Of a stretch of 64,000 nt of DNA, positions 34,201-48,498 are shown one piece after another. Where the stretch lies: positions 15,001,001 to 15,065,000 of the forward strand of contig JAYKKT010000073.1 in assembly GCA_036023115.1 (NCBI GenBank), read 5' to 3'. Below the pieces are notes generated by a model. That model did no database searches and was not told the origin of the DNA. It saw nothing but the letters and a program-made list of their open reading frames with translations. The stretch comes from Brasenia schreberi (lineage: Eukaryota > Streptophyta > Magnoliopsida > Nymphaeales > Cabombaceae). Every line of letters starts with the position of its first letter. Position 1 is the stretch's first letter. The position numbers and the translations under genes are program-made.

Positions 34201-34880
34201 ATATCAAATTATTACATAACTTCAAGAAATCAATGTCCCATTGTTGGGTACACACGGGTGGTTACATCTTTCTCTTAGAATAAGATAAAAACACGAAAGA
34301 AGCATGTACCTGACTCAAACTGCCTTCGACTATGCCTTGACCGAGTAATGGAAGTAATCACACGAGAAAACAATGTAGAGAGGATGAGAGAGAGTGTGGT
34401 TTCTATAACTACGGATTAGAGAATCCCTAATCTCGCTTATAATAAAGACGATAGATCTTGAATCATGTATCTGATCTAAATGGCATACCTCTTCGCCTCT
34501 AATCACTCCCGCATAGAAACCATTTGTCCGTGAGATCAAAACTTTTCGTACAAAAAGGTAGACTGAAGATAATTTCTAAACCCATATAGATGTGCACGTG
34601 TGTGGTCATGCATCTCCTCCTCGAGCTCTTTGAACTAAGGTTCATGAGCTACCCAACTATATAAAAGGACATGTGCTTCCACTCATAAACATGTAACTAA
34701 AATTTATTCTTGATTATCTCATGCACATGTCCCTCACTCAAAAATGTGACTTTTATACTTTAGGACTTTTACATGTACCAAAATGCATATAAGAATACTA
34801 ATTATGAACTAAATATAATTAATACATATCAATTTAATTAATCTAATCATTAATTAACATTAATTCCAATAGCACACACC
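34200..34880 (-). repeat. possible unrelated LTR with primer-binding-site-like sequence
   Basis: The minus strand begins near 34870 with 'attggaattaatg', as in many copia LTRs, has a TATATAG core near 34665, and ends beside TTTGATATCAAAGG (about 34214-34200), which resembles a tRNA-Met-type primer-binding site (consensus TGGTATCAGAGC). It does not resemble the gypsy 3' LTR at 29.0-29.4 kb. It may be a solo LTR or the end of a nested element. Confidence 0.3.
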
Positions 34881-37040
34881 ACGTACCCATTAAGGAGAAA
34901 TGTCTTTAAAAATAAATTTGCTAAACATTTGCATAAACAATCCATAGTCAAAAGAAAAAAAGACAGCATAGTTAAGCTTCACCAATTGAATTATCCTTTC
35001 AAAGGCACAAGAGACAGCAGAAGTGTATTGATTAAGACATTTGCTAAACATGTTATCAGCATGGGACTAAGATATGTTTAGGATTTTCATTTATGTGGAA
35101 ACATGAATGTGAGTTGTTATATTGAAAATGTGTATTGATTACGAAATAAGAGTTGTACTTTAAATACAATTGACAAAAGATACAACATGAAAAACCACTA
35201 AATAGTAGGAGGAAACCATTGTATCCTGATTAAGATCATATAGCTAAGTGAGAGATGATAACTCCTGAAGTTAATGGCCATAAGGTCTCATGTGTAACAG
35301 TCAGAATACAAGAGAAGGGCTCCCTCTCGTATTTCATGACTAGTATTTCCAAAAATAAAATATAAAACCGTTTTGCTAATAAAACAACAATTAACTTTTA
35401 ATTGGATCGAGGGAGCTGTTACAACAGTGGAGTCGTTTTCACTTGACTTTAATGGACATCCAAGGCAGGAAAAATAGAGGCACAAGATAGAAAGGAGAGA
35501 GAGAAAAGAATTACAGATATACAATCTCCGATTGCTGCTGCTCTCTCTCTCTTAGACTTTCTCCATGCAAAACCACCTTGAAGAAGACGTGTCAGGCGGT
35601 TCAAGCCCAACGGTGTCGCTCTGCTGCACGAAAATTTCAACATTCGTATCAAAGCGAATATCGGTTCTTAATAACCCAAACAAATATTTATTTTTAAGGA
35701 GCGTCTTGAGGTCCGCATCTATACTCTAGATAATTCGGTATCCTCCTTAGAAGGATTATATCAAGCTACAAAATAAGATCTGAAGCATCAAGACTAATTA
35801 TAGTCTTTTACGAAATATCTTTTTTATCATTCAATCTGTGGCTTGCATTGTTATGATTTACAAGTTTTTTGTTTCAAAATAAAAAGAAGAAGAAATTAGA
35901 AAGATGAATTAGGAACTTATCTTAGTGATTCATTCTCGATTCATCGAAGAAATCATATACTTGTTAAGTCGTCGGTTTTTTAAATCACATCTTAATCTGA
36001 TTCCATTGTTCTTTGCATCAGGCTCCTTGAGCTACATCCACAAACAAAGAACGTCAATAGGCAGTTATTACGATCTGGATAATAAGGACTAGAAGAAATC
36101 TGACCGGGTACAATAAAGCTTCATTGAATCAAATAAATTACAACAAAACAAAGGAAAGCAGAAGTCACGGGAACAACTCAAGGCAAATACGAGCAAATTG
36201 TTTCTGCCCTTAAACTCTGAGTTTTTCTTGAGGTTCTTCCCGCAGATTGTTTCCTGAAACTCTCACATAGATAACAAACAAAAAACGGGAAGCTAAGCAC
36301 GCGAATATTGACGAACAAGAACAAAACCTTCGGTAATCTCTGCTAAATGAAACATTCATCCTAAACCAAAAAGTAGGTTTAGGTCCGGTAGTCCTTTTTA
36401 CAGAAAGGTATACAAGAACAAGTTTTCTGAAGAAGGGAAAGGATACAGATCGAAATCAGCACATCTGATCCAGCAGAATGACGAGTAACAGTAACGAAGT
36501 TCCATCTTGTTTTTCTTCATTCCCATCTTCATCACCTGTTCTTGAAACGCCTATTTTTTTTCATTTCCCATCTCTATCTATCACTGGGACAGAAACCCTC
36601 TCTGTGTTTTTTGCAGAACCAAAAGGAGAACCGTCTGGTATGCGACAAGCTCAAACCAGGAAACAATAATCCCAGTTTAAGGGCCGAAAATACTTTCTTG
36701 ACCCCACTAGATTTTATTATTACGATAGTGCCACACGTATTCTTCTATCAGATAAATTGCTTATTATTCTGCTTCTTGTCCATTATTTTTTATACTTCAG
36801 TCTTGGGTGCTAGACCTTTTTTTCGTTGAATATTTGTCAAATATTAAATATAAAAAAATGGCATTTAGAGTATTTGTCTATGAATTAGCTAAAACTCAGA
36901 AATGGTATGGTTTGAATTTTCAAACTTGAAAAAGACGTATTCCTTTGGCTTTGACACCAAAAGAGAAAGCTTATAAAAAATAACAACCCCAAAAAGAGAA
37001 AGCTATAAAACTTTCTATAGAGATAACATTATGGCCAAAG
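34881..37040. other. non-coding intergenic region
   Basis: No coding region can be supported. The frames at 35449-35652 and 36478-36669 have no family features. Composition is AT-rich throughout. Confidence 0.4.
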
Positions 37041-37059
37041 CCAGAATATTAACTTATAT

Positions 37060-38875
37060 AAAATTTATATGAAAGATTATCTAATTAAGGTCTTCGAGGA
37101 ATGCAAAACAAAAAAAAACTGTTTGATGAAGGAGTCAAACAATATAATCAAACATGTGAATAAGATGCTCGACATTGCTAGAGACTTAGTTTTGTCTAAC
37201 ACAATAATCAAAGATCTAATGCAAATCTCAACTATATTGAACTGTCTACTTTCTTCATGGGACATAGTCACCATAGCCCTTAGGATTAACTTTTAAGGTA
37301 CCCTAGCAAAGCTCCCCTCAAATTGGTAATTAAACAAGAGCACCTAAATAAGGGTAAAAAGAAAAAACTCCTAACATGGGACAACCTTAACTACAACTCC
37401 ATAAACCACCAGAATAAAAGAAAACAAAATAAAAAATTTAGCAAATTTAACAAAAGAAAAGTCAAGCATTTAAGAAATTGTAGGGATCAACTTCTTGAGT
37501 AAAGTGTTTCAATTATAGAAAATTGAGATACTACAAAAAGGAATGTCACAATCATAAGAAGAGTGACAACAACACTAAGCAAGAATGCTCAAAAGAGAAG
37601 TGTAAAGTAGTTTGTATAAACTCTGAATGCCTTCATCTGGACTAGGATATTTCTTGTTGGTGGATCAACTTTGGAGCAACGTGTCACATCTCAAAGAGCA
37701 AGAATAAAGCAATCGACCTCAAAGAGTACCGACCTAAAGAACATCGAATCTATATGAGAAACAACACTTATTCCGATGTTGAAGGAGTTGGATCCTTTAG
37801 GATCAATATAGCAAGCACACTTGTCTTACTAACTGATGTATTAATTATGTACTCTATTAGGCACAATTTAGTCTTTGTGCATGTACTGATAAAAAAGGGC
37901 TTTAAGGTTAGATTTTTTTATGAAAAGGTGATCATAGGGAAACATGATCGTGTATATTTTATTGATATTTTTTATTCACATTATGGTTTGTTCAAACTCA
38001 ACTCATTCAATAATGAAGGATCATCTACTTCTTCTACTTATATTGAATGTGCAATGCTTGATGAAATAAATGTTTGATATAGAAGGTTAGGACACTTGGT
38101 CTTAATAAGTTAAAGAAATTAGCAACCTTTGACTTATTACCTACATTTGATGAAACAACTTTCAACAAATATGAAGCTTGCATTAAAGAAAAAATAACGA
38201 TAAAACCTTTTCCCAAATAAGTAAGAAGAGTCATGAGTTTACTAGAAATAATACACACTCATATTTGTGGACCTTTTAGAATATGGTCACATAGTGGAAA
38301 GATTTATTTTATAACCTTTATTGATGAATATTCGAGGTATATATATTGTCACATAAATTAGAGGCATTGAACACATTCAAAGAACATAGACAAGAAGTAT
38401 AAAACAATTAGTGTACACAATTAAAGTGTTAAGGTATGACCGAGGTAGTAAATACACTTCAACCGAGTTTTCTAAATATTGCAAAGAACAAGGTATAACT
38501 AGGCAAAATACAATGTCTAGGACAACTCAATAAAACGGTGCAGTTGAACGATATAACATGACTCTTTTAAATATGACAAAGTCCATATTAAGAGATGCTT
38601 CTCTACCTAAGGTATTTTGGAGAGAAGTAGTGTCTACAATTATGTACATCTTAAATAGAATTTCTTATAAGATTGTGTCATCTATACCATATGAGTTGTG
38701 ATGTGCTAAAAAATCATGTCTAAGTCACCTATAGAGGTGGGGCTTTGTAGCACATGAAAAGATCTTAGATCAATCCAATAAATTAGATAGTAGATCTTTA
38801 AGGTGTATCTTTATTGAATACCCAAAATTATTAAAAGGGTATCATTTTATCACAAGGACCTCAAATTGATGAGCC
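37060..38875 (+). mobile_element. decayed Ty1/copia element (gag, protease, integrase)
   Basis: Gag-like sequence at 37069-37296 is followed by a zinc-knuckle remnant (CFNYRKLRYYKKEC, near 37510). A protease region reads WWINFGATCHIS near 37660, where active copies have D-S-G-A. The integrase zinc region (RLGHL...KYEACIKEK) is at about 38080-38190. The integrase core has HTHICGPF, FITFIDEYSRY and NGAVERYN (38250-38560), then WREVVSTIMYILNR near 38625. It ends at about 38875 before any RT, where the microsatellite-bearing MITE begins. It is inactive. Confidence 0.82.
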
Positions 38876-38899
38876 CATTCTTAAAAGTGGGATGACAAC

Positions 38900-40434
<1,535 letters not shown>

Positions 40435-40787
40435 ATGGGCGCCGTCGGCGGCTCCGCCTTCCACTTCCTTAAGGGGACTCTACAACTCCCCAAGGGCGCC
40501 CGCCTTCAGGTGCTTCCTGCCGTCCGCCTAAACGCGCCGCGCGTGGGCGGTAGCTTCGCCGTCTGGGGCGGCCTCTTCTCCGCCTTTGACTGCACCATGG
40601 TCTACGCTCGCCAGAAGGAGGACCCGTGCCTATGACGCCTCCTCAACAGGATCAGGATTCGAGTTCGTGGTTTTCGGAGGTTTTCGGAGGGAAGAAGAAG
40701 GAGGCTGAGCCGGACACGGGCAAGACAAAGGTTTTGGAAAGCTTTGATACTCCGAGCACACCGATTCCTACGTTCGAGTACAAATGA
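40435..40787 (+). pseudogene. TIM17 (mitochondrial inner-membrane translocase subunit) pseudogene with internal deletion
   Basis: The first 64 codons (MGAVGGSAFHFLKGT..., RVGGSFAVWGGLFSAFDCTMVYARQKEDP) match the middle part of plant TIM17, including the GGSFAVWGGLFS...DC core. The frame then hits TGA at about 40633, and another frame resumes at once with the TIM17 C-terminus (SSSWFSEVFGGKKKEAEP, then KVLESFDTPSTPIPTFEYK, TGA 40785-40787). The segment that should lie between, with the third and fourth membrane spans, is missing. The normal N-terminus before MGAVGG is also lost, with an in-frame TAG at 40414. The copy looks intronless, so it may be a retrocopy or decayed duplicate. Confidence 0.85.
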
Positions 40788-43700
40788 GACTCCTGAATTT
40801 GTTTCTGAGGTGAGCTTTTCTCATATCTATTTAATATACTTGTTGTTGTTCCTATTGTTTATGGTGATCGCACGATCTTGGTAGGTAAGGTTTTATTTTC
40901 TCTTCCAGTTAATGCTCAGATAGAACGCTTGCCTTCGGAATTCTTGTTTTTTTTGTTCTTTCCGATGAGTTTTGTGTCTGGTGCTCGTTTGGGATTGAAT
41001 ATGGCTTCTTGTAGTTCGCGTTATTCTTGTATACGGTGGACATGACTGTGACATAGGTTGGACTGTATGCCTGTTCTGCTGGGAGATCGATTGTTGTAAT
41101 TCTTGTCGTCATGAGTTCTAGGGTGGTTTGATTCAATATTTGTTGATATTCATTTCCGGTCGACATGATGAATTGGTAAATTGAGGCATTGCTCAATGAA
41201 GATTTTGGAATTTTCGATTGCTGAGAAACTATTGTTGCGGGTTCTAGTCGTCATGAGTTCTAATTGTTGTGGGTTCTGGGTCTAAGTGAGGAGATAATTT
41301 CATATTTGTTGGTTTACCACTATCATGTGGTGATTTGCATGTTGTGTTGAGATTACCTATAATTGCTAGATAGCAATTCTTTTTCGACAAGGAGACAATC
41401 AAGATAAGCTCAATGATCATTGACAATGGCATTTCTGCAGTCTGTAACATGTGGTTACAAATGTATAGATTTATAAACCTACAGTACACTATGGAAATGT
41501 GAAATAGCAATGTCTATGTGACTAATCAGTAGAGGTAAGGACACGCTTGAAACTTTTCACCTCTTTTTTCTTTGTTCATCTATTACAAAATGATATTTCC
41601 TTTGTACCCCAAAGCATCGGTTTGGTGGCAAGTGCTTTGTTCATTGGGGGCCGTTTCCAACATTAGGTAACATACCATGCTAAATACTATAAGATGCTTG
41701 TACTACTATCATTTGGTTAGGAATGTGATTGCTTTGTCTATTGATACTATGGTCCTTGATAAGGTCCCTTTTCTCGTGCTTGCCTTTTTTGTTTAATCGT
41801 TCAACAAAAGAACTACTATGTGCTTGCCTTTTTTGTTTAATCGTGCTTGCCTTTTCTGCAGTCTTCTCCATGCTCCTCCCTCTTTTCAAGCGGAACTGTT
41901 TTGGTTATTATCTAGTTTTGTCATCCTTTCATTTCATGAACAACATCACTGGTGAAGTGCCCATTTACTAATTAAAGAAGACACTTCTACCATTATGATA
42001 CATTGTTTGGGAGGTGGAAACATTCATAATCATGTTTAGTGTATATGGCAGATTTATTCTCCTTTCTCAGAGAACCTGAGCTGTCTACATATCGAACTCT
42101 CAAATAGTTTTTAGGATAGTTTTTGACCATAGTTCTTGTGGACTCCTTAGAGAACAAGGACATTTCTCGGTGTGTATCAGGAGCATCTTGTCTTAACAGC
42201 CATCATGTTCAATTTTATGTCTTTCCTACTTGATGCAGTTTGCAATCTTGAAACTTGGTCCTTTTGCTATGCAAAACTATTGTAATAAACTCCAAGGGCT
42301 CTTGTTCAACAACAGATAGTAGCCATAACATTTACCTTAAATGTCGCAAACCAACTTAAGTAAAATTAATGCGTGTTATGCAAATTAGTAGGTGGTGCTC
42401 AAGTACGAGTTCCCCCTCCCCGTTTCTGGCCCACCAACCATGTTATTAAACAATACAATTTTGGTATAAGACATCATCTAGTTTGAACCGGAATGAATGT
42501 GCACCCTTGTTCTATTGTATCTCAACAAGTAAAGGTAAAAATGCTAAAAAAATAAATGATATATACAAGCAAGAAGAGAAGAATATAGAGCATTGGGAGC
42601 AGGAAGAGCACGAAAAGGTTAAAACTTTGAGGATATACGACTCTCCCAATCTATAGTAGCTTAAAACTTTAATGTAGTTTCTTTTAACTTTTTTTATTAA
42701 TAAAGTATTACCTTTTATGTATGCATGTGATTACAAAATTGTTAGATATTTTTCCCTAATAACTTTTTTTTAATATGTTTTTAAAAAGGTTTATAAAGAA
42801 ATCATATGTACCGGCCGATATGGTATGGTACACGCATATCAGTGTCCTGTACGATATGGGCACCGATATGCTATTTACAACATTGCCCACCAACACCCAT
42901 TTCCAAGCATAAGCAGTGCCTCAACAGGGCTTCAGCAGCTTAGTGGGGTACCGTAACATTAAAAAATGTTAGGAGATGTAAAACTTATAATTATTTATAA
43001 AGTAAAAGAACACTTTGCTTTCTATTTGTGTATATACTTACACTGTGGAAAAATACAGAGATTTTGTTGTATATGTTTATGTGAATATCATGCATCAATT
43101 GTATTTAACATCATACATTCACCCACTCTTTCAGAAAAGAATAAAGGCACTGCCATCCATGTTCTTTCTTTCTACAGGGGACCTATACTGAATTGTAGTT
43201 GATTAGAGCTCATGAATATGAATAATATCTGAAATGTTCCCAGAGGAAAAGACTTTTGAAGTTCTACTGCAACAACCGACTCCAAGTGCACATATAAACA
43301 TATAGCAATGAGCAACGTATCTTCTATCATTTCAAAGAAACACTGCTTACAACATTTTATGTTTAAACACCTGCGATCTGTTAGCTTCATAGCCTATACG
43401 CTATACTGTAGGAGAAGACTAGCCTATGCCATGTAAACATATCATATCAAATGCATAACAATGTACCAGTAAAAATATACAGGTGCATGCACCACTGCAA
43501 ATGTACGGAGTGCATGCAATAAGCCTTCCGGTTGGGATAGTTTCTTGCATATTCAATCATGTTGTGTTTGTAAGATGGGATTTTTAGGAAAAGGAATCAA
43601 ATTGTAGTATCTCTTTCTGCTACAAGTAAATGCCATTTTTTTCCTCCTGAAGTTAGAATAATTCATTTTAAGATGTGTTATTGGCTACAATTTAAAAGGC

Positions 43701-44139
43701 ATGAATCAGTAAAAGCTTTAGTTATCCAAGATCTAGGCATATTTCAGAATCCATTTATAGTTCTTCTCATGAGATTTAATCTGCCGTACACATTTCCAAT
43801 AGGTGAATAGTGAAGCTGAAAGTTTATTTTCTACCTTGGCAACAATGACAAGAGTTAATGCAAGTGCATGGTAACCAATCATGTGAAAAGCAGTCCGTGA
43901 GATAATTTGATGTGTACCCGAAAGATGTCTGGTAAATCTCCAAAAACAAAGATTTGTTAATCAACATCCAACTTGATTAAACTCTCATTTCTACCATCTA
44001 CACATGGATGAGAGTTAGAACCAAATTCCCAACTTAGACAAGCATTCAAAACCAAAAATGATAACAAAAACAAAATGAAGCCTTTTCCCATACTAAATGA
44101 GGTCAGCTACAGAGGTTTTCAGTCACCATTTTGCACTAT
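40788..44139. other. non-coding region, no gene supported
   Basis: The sequence has the base composition of introns or intergenic DNA. A direct duplication 'gtgcttgccttttttgtttaatcgt' appears at about 41776 and 41819. Isolated splice-like sites exist but no exon with protein character is visible. Confidence 0.35.
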
Positions 44140-44330
44140 CTTGTTATGTTAGCATTTAACTCTGACGGAGATCACGGTTATTATATCCTTTGAGGCCCTT
44201 GTCTCTCTTGTTAGGTGCTCATTTAATTTCTCACATCTTCTTTCTAGAGCTCCATTTGACCGCCACTCCACATGTCCAAAACATCCACATCTCTTTCATT
44301 TTATCATCTATATTGTTTCTCCAACTTTTC
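44140..44330 (-). mobile_element. short decayed RTE-like LINE fragment
   Basis: 'catgtccaaaacatccacatctctttcattttatcatctat' is a diverged reverse complement of the RTE stretch at 55740-55790 that encodes [13 protein letters not shown]. The surrounding words also fit a related, more diverged RTE family. Confidence 0.5.
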
Positions 44331-44838
44331 CCCTGATATGCAGTACATATGAATACAGTGTGTATAACTCATACACAGATACATGTCTACTAGTGGTTCA
44401 ACGCATCTGTAAACAATATGTTTTTCTTTTTCATTGTCCTGATTCGTGGATATGAAAGAAGCATGTTCAGCTTTGATTCCATATCCCCTGTTCTGATTTC
44501 TTGTAGCTCGTATGGTTGCAGCGGCTTCCATCTCTCAAAGACTGTTCATAATTCAACGCATCATGTAAATAGGGCATCTTTATTATTAAAATATACTTAT
44601 TTTTATTGTGGAAGAATGTGTCTTCACAAAAATAAGACAATCATTAAAAGCTCATAAACAGTTAAGGTTAGACGGATCTAGTGAGCCAAATAAAACCAAG
44701 CCTTAGCCCAGACTAAGTGGTTGGCGATTATGAGGCAGGGATTTAACATACATCTGCATGCACACACATGAACGCGTGTGTGTATATATATATTGGTTTA
44801 TACTCTTCTTGTAGGAGGTTCATTTTTTCCTCCTGCAG

Positions 44839-45188
44839 GATGTGAATAAATTCATTTTGAAAGATAATGCTGTGATTAGTTGGGTGATGTCCATGTTGAG
44901 CAAACTTCCACTTGTTTCAGGTATGCCCCTGTAATGGCGTGGCAGGGATGCATGCTTTCATGAGATTGACGGCGTATTTTCTGTTTATCTGCTAGTAAAG
45001 ATGCATATGTGCATGTTGTGCTTGAAGTGTAGCATTTGTAGGTTTAGATACCTGCTTTTCTCAAATGACTGAAAACACTCTCACTTGGATGCTGAATTAT
45101 TGAGCAGGATGAGAACCAAATAAACCATTTCGAGAATGTTGGGAGCTTCGACTTCCTAACTTACTCAGACTGTATCCTAGGAATGAGG
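44839..45188 (+). other. two candidate exons of an unidentified gene
   Basis: 44839-44920 (after CTGCAG, before GTATGC) encodes DVNKFILKDNAVISW and then VMSMLSKLPLVS. 45108-45188 (after GAGCAG, before GTAATG) encodes DENQINHFENVGSFDFLTY and then SDCILGMR. Both have protein character and splice-like borders, but they do not join directly: the first ends in phase 1 and the second needs phase 0. A further exon between them, or decay, must be assumed. A third candidate starts at 45731 after TTGCAG (PDLITWTYSKLQNAEIIDG). The family is not recognised. A real gene, or remains of one, probably occupies part of 41-46 kb on the plus strand. Confidence 0.3.
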
Positions 45189-45924
45189 GTAATGAGCATG
45201 GCTTTATTGTCAAAACTGGCTTGTTGATCATCCTTTTACAGTTATTGAAATTCATTTGCTTAGTCATTAGGCTATTGTGAGCAAAAGGGCGTACTGTAAT
45301 CTGAGTCTATGTAACCAGAACAAGCATGCATATAATTTATGTTTCAAGGGGTTCCGTTGTCTCAATTTTGAAGAAACACAGACGGGTCGGAGCTATACTT
45401 TCCACGTCCTATGAATTCGTTCAAGGAATAGAATGCAAGACATGAAAACGATGTTTTTTTCTGCTCTTTTGGATTTGAATGCGGGTGTGACCTAAGATGG
45501 ATCTGGATGGCAACTAAGAAATCCATGTACCAACTGTGAGAAAAAGCTTGGTTTTGGTTTGATGAGAATGAGATCCTTTAGTCCCTTACATTGTACCACT
45601 CAATATTGATTAACCCATATGTACCCTTTGTGATAGAAGAAGCAATGCGAATTATGCTTTGAAACAGCAGCATGGATCTGGCGAGACTTTATTCTGAGAC
45701 CCTTCATTAACCATTTGTGAGTCGTTGCAGCCCGATCTGATCACATGGACATATTCAAAACTTCAAAATGCGGAAATTATTGATGGTCCATTTTCAACAG
45801 TCAATATCCAATTTGTTCTGTGGTCTTCTTCACGATGCAAGAGGATCAATGTTAGAGAAATATTTATATATCATCCACATTTATATTTAAAGAAAACATT
45901 CTACTTAGAGCTCAATTCTTGTTG

Positions 45925-47465
45925 AGTTGACTGAATCCATCCATGCCATTAAATTTGGTTAATCCGATGCACAATGTGGTGAAATGAAGGTCACCACTCA
46001 ACGGGTTCCATCTACGTCACAAAAGCAAGCTAGCAGTCATATACGTTCACTTATGAATGATGCCTACTTGCAACAAGATGTGCAGAGGAATGTGACATGA
46101 TTTCGTTTGTATAGTTGCATTACATGAAAGCATTGTTCGTGCCTCGTTCAATTGCGTTTCGATCTCAATTTAGAAGCTTAGATTATGTGGGAAGGGATTT
46201 AAAGTGAGCAAGTAAAGCGTGGTTACAGTGTATTGCGTTGAGATAAGCAGCCTTCAGCTGGTCTATACTTTGGCTCATCTGGGTTAAACTTTGAATTTAA
46301 GACAATGACCGTGCTTATGCATGTTGTCCCCGTTGGAATCAAGCTGAGTGCAACATACATGGTACACGACACTGACAGAATGCATTGGTGTCAACTAAGG
46401 GGATTCAATGAATTGGAAATTATTGTGATATAGGGAGGAGAAATAGAAGGCAAACACACAATTATATGAAGTTCGGTTTGTAGGTCGATCCACCGGAAAC
46501 AAAAAGAGAGCTTCACATCTTTTCTTTTCCCTCTCGTCTTAGAACTAAATTGCAGTATAGCCTCTTAAAACTCATGTTACATGCACAAGTTTAACATTCT
46601 CTGTCATTCTTAATTAGAATGATTAACTTGAAGTTAGAGACTTAATCACCGTGTAACTTGAAATTAGACATAACTATCTTAGCTAAGCAAATCGATAGCC
46701 AAAATATTTGCAGGAGGAATGTGCTACTTCTTGGAGCTGTAGTGGTGATGCCGAACGATCGAAGATCAGGCTGGTTGCACTTGAGTTTAAGAGGGTTACA
46801 CACGATTTCTAACTGAAATATACCTACATATTTGTCTTTAGATAATTAACCTAGCTTACGAACTTATCTTTAAATGAACATCTTACTGTTGCTTTTATTG
46901 TTGTGCCTGATGCATACTTCAGTAGGCCAGTTATTGTTTAACAGAATTATGTCTCGTCTGCTGTATATCTTTATCACCAACTTGTTGAATCGTAGTTTAT
47001 CTAGGATTTGAAAGGATAATTTATCTAGATTTGGAAGCATTCATTAAATTCTTTTATAGAATTGTTGTCCTTAGACCTCCGAGAGATGCACACCCTGAAT
47101 ATTGAACTCCTCACGTGTGAGATTGGCACCAACCTCACTGCCAAGTGAGTCATGATCTTTCAAGGCCGGGCATTTATTAAATTGGATTAGGAAGTCGACA
47201 CACTTGATATGTTTGTACCATATCAAGTTATTTAGTATCAACGAATATTTTCCAGCTAGCCATGAAGTATAGACATATAGATGCATGCAGCTCAAGTTTT
47301 AAAATTATCCAACTAGTTGGTGCTATCTAAAATACTATTATTATGTACTTGGTGATTGTTATCTTGTTTAATTGCAGCATTCGGGTTGATCTTTTACAAC
47401 TGTCCATCTTAGTACGGTGTTATTCGGACTAGAAGGGGTGATTTTGAACTTCAAACCAGTGGATC
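45925..47465. other. non-coding region
   Basis: No gene can be supported; short frames only. Confidence 0.4.
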
Positions 47466-47705
47466 GAACTAATAACCTCATTATGTATACAATCTTTCCT
47501 TGTGTGATCATCTATCTCAACATCTTCATTTTTGCTACCGCCATCTTTTGTAAAAGTTGATGATTATTTGTCAACACTCGGAACCTTAAAACATAGCAGG
47601 TGTAATTGCTGCTCTATAATATTTACTTTTTAATTTTAATGATATTTTCTTATCACATAGAATACCTAATGTTCCTCTCCATTTTAACCAACTTATTGTC
47701 GGAAG
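47466..47705 (-). mobile_element. decayed RTE LINE fragment
   Basis: The complement corresponds to the RTE region encoding [13 protein letters not shown] through MLRW (55560-55700): 'atctcaacatcttcattttt', 'acatagcaggtgtaattgctgctctataatattt'. It is truncated at both ends. Confidence 0.7.
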
Positions 47706-48059
47706 CCTAACGCAATCATCATCTTTTATTTGGGCTTGGGATCGGCCATGCAAGGGTGATCCCTTACATGGGCATAGTTAAACATAAAACATCTTAATTT
47801 TCTAAAAAAATTATTAGAGTTTTTTTTTTTTCAAGATAGAAAACAAAAGAGAAAGACCTATGTTATCCCGTGAGAGAGAGTGAATGGATGCACGTGGCTG
47901 CAAACACACAAGAGAGAGAGAAGGACAAGATGATCGGCATGTTAAGACAATTTGAATAGTATAAGATGTGCCCCAGGACTACTTTCTCCATATATATATA
48001 TATATATTATAATATGGATCCTAATTGTTCAGTTTGAACAAACTCCATAGACGCACTCA

Positions 48060-48180
48060 AAGCATTACCTCACCTAGCAGGCACGACTCTTGACTCATCT
48101 GATGGCGGTCATGAGTTTGATTTTCTAAGTATGTACCCGGCTTCGGCCTCCCAGCATCTGAAAAGAAGACTACGAAAAAA
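48060..48180 (+). mobile_element. tRNA-derived SINE, copy D
   Basis: A degenerate A-box ('cctagcaggcacgactc') and B-box (GAGTTTGATTTT) are followed by GTACCCGGCTTCGGCCTCCCAGC and an A-rich tail, the same order as copies A and C. It lies about 300 bp upstream of the ING1 TATA box. Confidence 0.55.
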
Positions 48181-48435
48181 AATTATCATTTATATATCTA
48201 TACATACGTATATGCATGTATGTAGAGAGGGCATATTATGGTAGGAGAGTTTTTGCAATATATATAAAATAAAATCTTCTGGCCGTCATATATCCGTATA
48301 TAATACATACATACACGTACAAATCGAGTATAGTACACACAAATCTTGTACCAATGGTGTACAGTCAATTGGCTCGACCTTTTAAGCAAAAGGCAAAAAC
48401 GACAGAAGGGAAAACTGCCCGCTCTCACGTGTATG

Positions 48436-48443
48436 TATAAAAG
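48436..48443 (+). promoter_or_regulatory. TATA box of the ING1-like gene
   Basis: TATAAAAG lies 56 bp before the ATG at 48499, preceded by a TCACGTG-like ACGT motif (about 48425-48431). This implies a very short 5' UTR of about 30 bases. Confidence 0.55.
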
Positions 48444-48498
48444 GCGGAGGGCGGGAAGATCTTGCATCGCGGGCAGTCAGTTCGAAAGAGGGAACGGG

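Noticed and set aside
40788..42400. Continuation of the TIM17 copy as further exons
   Set aside because: The TIM17 C-terminus and stop codon are already present at 40785-40787; nothing downstream resembles the missing middle segment.
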